Assembly: GCA_948144175.1 (NCBI GenBank)
Contig: CANXME010002517.1
Coordinates: 1,178,001-1,242,000 of the forward strand
Length of the DNA stretch: 64,000 nt
From: Closterium sp. NIES-65
Taxonomy: Eukaryota > Streptophyta > Zygnematophyceae > Desmidiales > Closteriaceae
Direction: 5' to 3'
The position numbers and the translations under genes are program-made. Of this stretch, positions 63,603 to 64,000 are shown piece after piece. Positions within the stretch are counted from its first letter, which is position 1, and each line of letters opens with the position of its first letter. The notes beneath the pieces were generated by a model that saw only the letters and a list, made by a program, of their open reading frames with translations, had not been told where the DNA came from and ran no database searches.

Positions 63603-64000
63603 TGCGGAGATAACTGCAGCAACGGGAGTTAGACTACGGGCTAGGCACGTGTGCTCGTGTGATCTCTACGTTCTCTGTTCCTTAGTCGTTTTCCTTGTGC
63701 ACACACTACATGCTAGTTCACGGGGAAAATTGGCAAGAGTTTCACTAGGAAAAGTTCATAACAATTGGTACAATGAAGTTGGCACAGCAAGACTACATCA
63801 GAGCAAGCATTCAGGTCGGCCAACTGCCAACGCAGCTTGGTCGACCGTGCTCCAGCACGACTTGGTCGACCGCGCTCCAGCAAGGCAAGGTCGACGGCGT
63901 GCCAACGTCACAGGTTGACGGCGTGACAGCGTTGCTCACGCAGGACAGCAGTGCACCCTGCTTCGCAGTTGCGTGCAGGTGATTGGCGTGCAGAGTCTCG
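63603..64000. mobile_element. Left end of an unidentified insertion (D) cutting A4's RNase H
   Basis: At 63603 the A4 sequence stops (the other copies continue ACCCTCTTAGCATTCT) and unrelated sequence starts with TGCGGAGATAACT. An LTR-like block could run to ...CATAACA at 63763, after which ACAATGAAGTTGGCACAGC opens a 69-codon frame containing repeats of a GGTCGACCG motif. No primer site or domain is recognisable and the right end is outside the window, so an LTR element is plausible but unproven. Confidence 0.45.

Overview
Kind of organism. This is nuclear DNA of a plant-lineage eukaryote. It carries an F-box/kelch-type protein, a two-B-box plus CCT (CONSTANS-like) regulator, GT-AG introns, and Ty1/copia elements with tRNA-iMet-type primer sites of the plant sort. 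The GC-rich composition, few introns and heavy low-complexity insertions inside host genes (pure AGC runs, poly-Gln, 18-26 bp minisatellites) recall a streptophyte green alga such as a zygnematophyte (Closterium type). That placement is inference; I cannot exclude another green lineage.

Layout. 1-1145: 3' end of a copia element (family B). 1146-23665: a gene island with three host genes. These are an F-box protein on + (2103-5006), a coiled-coil protein of about 2,920 residues on - (5488-15771, four exons in my model), and a CONSTANS-like gene on - (16149-21918, three exons, 1,776 residues). The F-box and coiled-coil genes converge; the coiled-coil and CONSTANS-like genes run head to tail. 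23666-64000: about 40 kb of copia elements nested in each other, all on +.

The nest, read from target-site duplications (TSDs). The oldest member is B0 (family B), starting at 23666. B (24072-54217, TSD ACTCC) landed inside B0's 5' LTR. A1 (24732-41175, TSD CATGA) and A3 (41456-48998, TSD GACGT) each landed in B's gag. A2 (31788-38903, TSD CCTTT) landed in A1's pol. B0 resumes at 54223 and is interrupted at 56880 by A4. A4 carries a solo LTR of an unrelated family C (59822-60036, TSD TCTAC) and is cut at 63603 by sequence of another, unidentified insertion. A2 and A3 have LTR pairs that look identical, so they are young. A3 looks whole, with one 1,934-codon gag-pol frame. B0, B, A1, A2 and A4 are broken.

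How the parts work together. The host genes show no shared pathway: ubiquitin-ligase adaptor, cytoskeletal or scaffold-like coiled coil, light or photoperiod-type transcription regulator. I found no tRNA, rRNA, CRISPR array or gene cluster of a new defence or metabolic system. The most unusual content is the datable retroelement stack, the repeat-filled leaders of family A, the extreme size of the CONSTANS-like protein, and the coiled-coil gene's introns, which hold decayed exon copies and minisatellites.
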